Source: Clostridium sp.
GTDB lineage: Bacteria; Bacillota; Clostridia; Lachnospirales; Lachnospiraceae
Length of the DNA: 64,000 bases
Reading direction: 5' to 3'
Assembly (NCBI GenBank): GCA_023664775.1
Contig: JAMPEW010000008.1
Location: 1-64,000 of the forward strand
A model generated the notes under the pieces. The model worked only from the letters and a program-made list of their open reading frames with translations. It was not told where the DNA came from and made no database searches. The number at the start of each line of letters is the position of its first letter. The first letter of the stretch is position 1. The translations under genes and the position numbers were made by a program. Shown in pieces: positions 62,280 to 64,000 of the stretch.

Positions 62280-62534
62280 TTAATTGTCTTTCACCTCTCC
62301 AAAAAGATTTTGAACAAAGCTTCTCCATCCATACAGAATACGGACGATATAGACAATGCCGTTTTCCAATCGGTAAAAAGCCGTATAATTTTCACATACA
62401 AGAAAACGGTAATCGCTTCCGATGAAAATTGAATGTCAGCCATTGGCAATACCTAACAGTTTCTCAACATCAGCAATATCACGCAGGACTTCCGTATAAT
62501 TTCTTAAATCCGATACTGGCTTTATATTTGGCAT
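62280..62534 (-). pseudogene. Remnant of a type II toxin-antitoxin pair (Phd/YefM-like antitoxin, RelE/ParE-like toxin)
   Basis: From ATG 62534 the frame reads MPNIKPVSDLRNYTEVLRDI, a typical Phd/YefM-like antitoxin start, then jumps to 'ADVEKLL' and stops at 62436 after 32 residues, so the middle is deleted. Immediately downstream another frame reads 'SDYRFLVCENYTAFYRLENG' and 'VYIVRILYGWRSF', the C-terminal part of a RelE/ParE-type toxin, to TAA at 62280, with no start codon. Both genes are truncated and non-functional. Confidence 0.78.
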
Positions 62535-62548
62535 AACATTCGATCCTT

Positions 62549-62935
62549 TTAACTTGTTGTAATTATTATATCCTTATTTATCGTAAAATACAACAGCCTG
62601 ATTGACGTTTCCATAATATAAATGCTCACTTGAATTGCAACATCACTTCTCAAAACAGCAGAAAGCATTGATATCAACTGTCTTTTTTGACTTGCCAATT
62701 TTTTGGCTATTGTCAGATAGTCGCATTCCTTCAGGTGTTCATAGACAGGCTTTTCGCTCTTGGTCATCTCTTGGACATTCTGATGTCCAAGAGGACGATA
62801 AAATACAAACCGGAATCCTGTTTTCATATTCATACTTTACGCCTACATTTTCGCAGGCAGCAAATGTTCTCTCGTACCCTATGTCAAAGGACTCTATGAC
62901 CGATGCCTTAAGGAGAACATTAACGATTTTAGGAT
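62549..62935 (-). pseudogene. Remnants of an AlbA-type ATP-binding protein and of an ORF6N protein
   Basis: Two out-of-frame pieces, 'RTFAACENVGVKYEYEN' and 'MKTGFRFVFYRPLGHQNVQE' plus 'KSEKPVYEHLKECDYLTIAK', read together resemble the C-terminal end of AlbA_2/divergent-AAA regulators. They join 'LISMLSAVLRSDVAIQVSIY', a diverged copy of residues about 113-135 of the ORF6N protein next door. Nothing intact remains. The assignment of the first part is tentative. Confidence 0.5.
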
Positions 62936-63886
62936 TCAGCATAACCGCTGTAATATATCCCGAATAATCCCCTCATCCTGAATAAGGTTAATTCCAAAAC
63001 ATTTTTTGCCTACGTCTTTTAAAGATGCTCCTACATGGTAAGCTATTTCTCGGTCAAGAATTAAAAATCTGTCATGGAATACTTTTGTATATTTTACTTC
63101 CAATATCGGATATTGTGCATTAAAATTCTCCACATCCATTTTCGTTAGTCTTGTCCGCTTCAAGGTATAGACCGTGACCGTCACATTTTCTTTTTTCTTG
63201 GAAAGAAGATTTAATGTCCCAACATCAACATATCCGTCTATTAAAGTAATCTCCTTGTCTGCTTTTTGGATAAGGCTGACAATCAGACTGAACGCATCAT
63301 ATATCTGTCCATCAAAAAACACCTTTTGACTAGATTCCTCATGTTCGGATATGTACTCAAAAATTTTCTCAAAACGCTCATCTGTTTCAGTTTGGTAATT
63401 TCGTTGGCGAATTTCCATCGCATTTAAACGCTCATATAACAGAGATGTATTTGCCATATATTTCCGTATTTCCACAAAAGTATCCATAATCCTGATGCTT
63501 ACTCGAATAGCGACATCACTGCGCAAAACAGCAGAAAGCATTGATATTCCTTGTTCTGTAAAAACAAATGGTAATTTTCTACGCCCACCATATCCATTAT
63601 CCTCCTCCAAACTTGAAGTCACAAATTGTGACTTCAAGTTTTCATATTCCTCTTTCGTCAGTTGAAATCGGAATCTTTCCGGGAATCTTGAGATATTACG
63701 CTTTACCGCTTGATTTAATACTTTCGTTTCCACCTGATACAACATTGCTAAATCACTATCTAACATAACCTGCTGATTGCGAACAACATAAATCATATTT
63801 TTTATATCAAATTGCATTATTTCTATATGTGGTTCTTCAATATCCGCATCAACATTTACTAAAACCTTCTGTTTGGTTTCTGTCAT
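62936..63886 (-). CDS. ORF6N domain protein with PLD-like C-terminal domain
   Basis: 316 residues from ATG 63886. An N-terminal ORF6N domain (about 25-125: 'VVRNQQVMLDSDLAMLYQVE', 'ISRFPERFRFQLTKEEYENL', 'LPFVFTEQGISMLSAVLRSD') is followed by a helical linker and a C-terminal region (about 195-316) with 'ITLIDGYVDVGTLNLLSKKK' and 'FHDRFLILDREIAYHVGASL', the HxD..GS pattern of phospholipase-D-like folds. The classical Lys of HKD is Arg/Asp-shifted, so catalysis is doubtful. ORF6N domains are typical of phage and mobile-element regulators. Confidence 0.83.
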   Translation of the reverse strand: MTETKQKVLVNVDADIEEPHIEIMQFDIKNMIYVVRNQQVMLDSDLAMLYQVETKVLNQAVKRNISRFPERFRFQLTKEEYENLKSQFVTSSLEEDNGYGGRRKLPFVFTEQGISMLSAVLRSDVAIRVSIRIMDTFVEIRKYMANTSLLYERLNAMEIRQRNYQTETDERFEKIFEYISEHEESSQKVFFDGQIYDAFSLIVSLIQKADKEITLIDGYVDVGTLNLLSKKKENVTVTVYTLKRTRLTKMDVENFNAQYPILEVKYTKVFHDRFLILDREIAYHVGASLKDVGKKCFGINLIQDEGIIRDILQRLC

Positions 63887-64000
63887 ATTTATCATCCTTC
63901 CCCTCATTTTTTACATTATCTTATGTCCTCGCTTTTTACTTAACAAGATTTTCAATTTACAACAAAGCGTTTAGAAAAATTGGCAGAAATGCCATCTTTG

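Noticed and set aside
1..64000. CRISPR arrays, rRNA and tRNA genes
   Set aside because: No regularly spaced repeats and no recognisable tRNA or rRNA sequence were seen; the direct repeats present lie inside coding regions or palindromic elements.

Overview
The window is low-GC Firmicute DNA, most likely from an endospore-forming and probably motile member of the Lachnospiraceae (Clostridia). Support comes from a large Bacillus-type SRP RNA, strong AGGAGG ribosome binding sites, a GerA/GerB-GerC germinant receptor, SpoIIR, a SPOCS/LysM spore protein, a YwmB-like protein, PdaA, chemotaxis-type signalling proteins and several small proteins of Lachnospiraceae type. The genus is not determined.

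Region 1 (1-6.2 kb, minus strand) is an atypical type I restriction-modification locus behind a near-perfect sigma-70 promoter with an adjoining 22-bp palindrome. In transcription order it encodes a protein with a methylase-like half lacking the catalytic motif joined to a specificity domain, an ADP-ribosylglycohydrolase fused to an HsdM, a second HsdM, and an HsdS cut by the window edge. No HsdR is in view. Region 2 (6.3-8.7 kb) is a run of decaying genes: a frameshifted membrane protein, a KilA-N protein with a nonsense codon and a frameshift, a small conserved protein with the same two kinds of damage, and the detached C-terminal tail of an RlmD-type methyltransferase.

Region 3 (8.7-37 kb) is mostly core: rRNA methyltransferases, phosphoesterase, RdgB, a secreted C1 peptidase, Pgi, PdaA, MurG, HD hydrolase, SRP RNA, TadA, RsmA, TatD, an aminotransferase, MalQ, PlsC and a CPBP protease. 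It also holds a three-gene family of zinc-ribbon membrane proteins. Region 4 (37.2-41 kb) is a probable type VII-secreted (WXG/LXG-like) toxin operon whose C-terminal domain carries a zinc metallopeptidase motif, followed by two identical tandem lipoprotein genes that may confer immunity. Region 5 (41-55 kb) is cell-wall precursor synthesis (MurI, Ddl) and sporulation/germination, then RsmG and an exonuclease. Region 6 (55-64 kb) has palindromic repeats, a CZB-domain chemoreceptor, an AgrC/AgrA-like two-component pair, a winged-helix regulator with a membrane partner, toxin-antitoxin and other gene remnants, and an ORF6N protein with a PLD-like C-terminus.

The most unusual signal is a dispersed structured element (about 7 copies at 19.4, 20.2, 24.6, 25.6, 45.1, 52.6 and 62.0 kb). 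Each complete copy is a hairpin with a variable but complementary outer stem, followed by GTTCAAA and then directly by the Shine-Dalgarno sequence of the next gene, always in the same orientation relative to that gene. The covarying stems argue for an RNA-level 5' leader element or a position-specific mobile palindrome; I do not recognise it as a known family.
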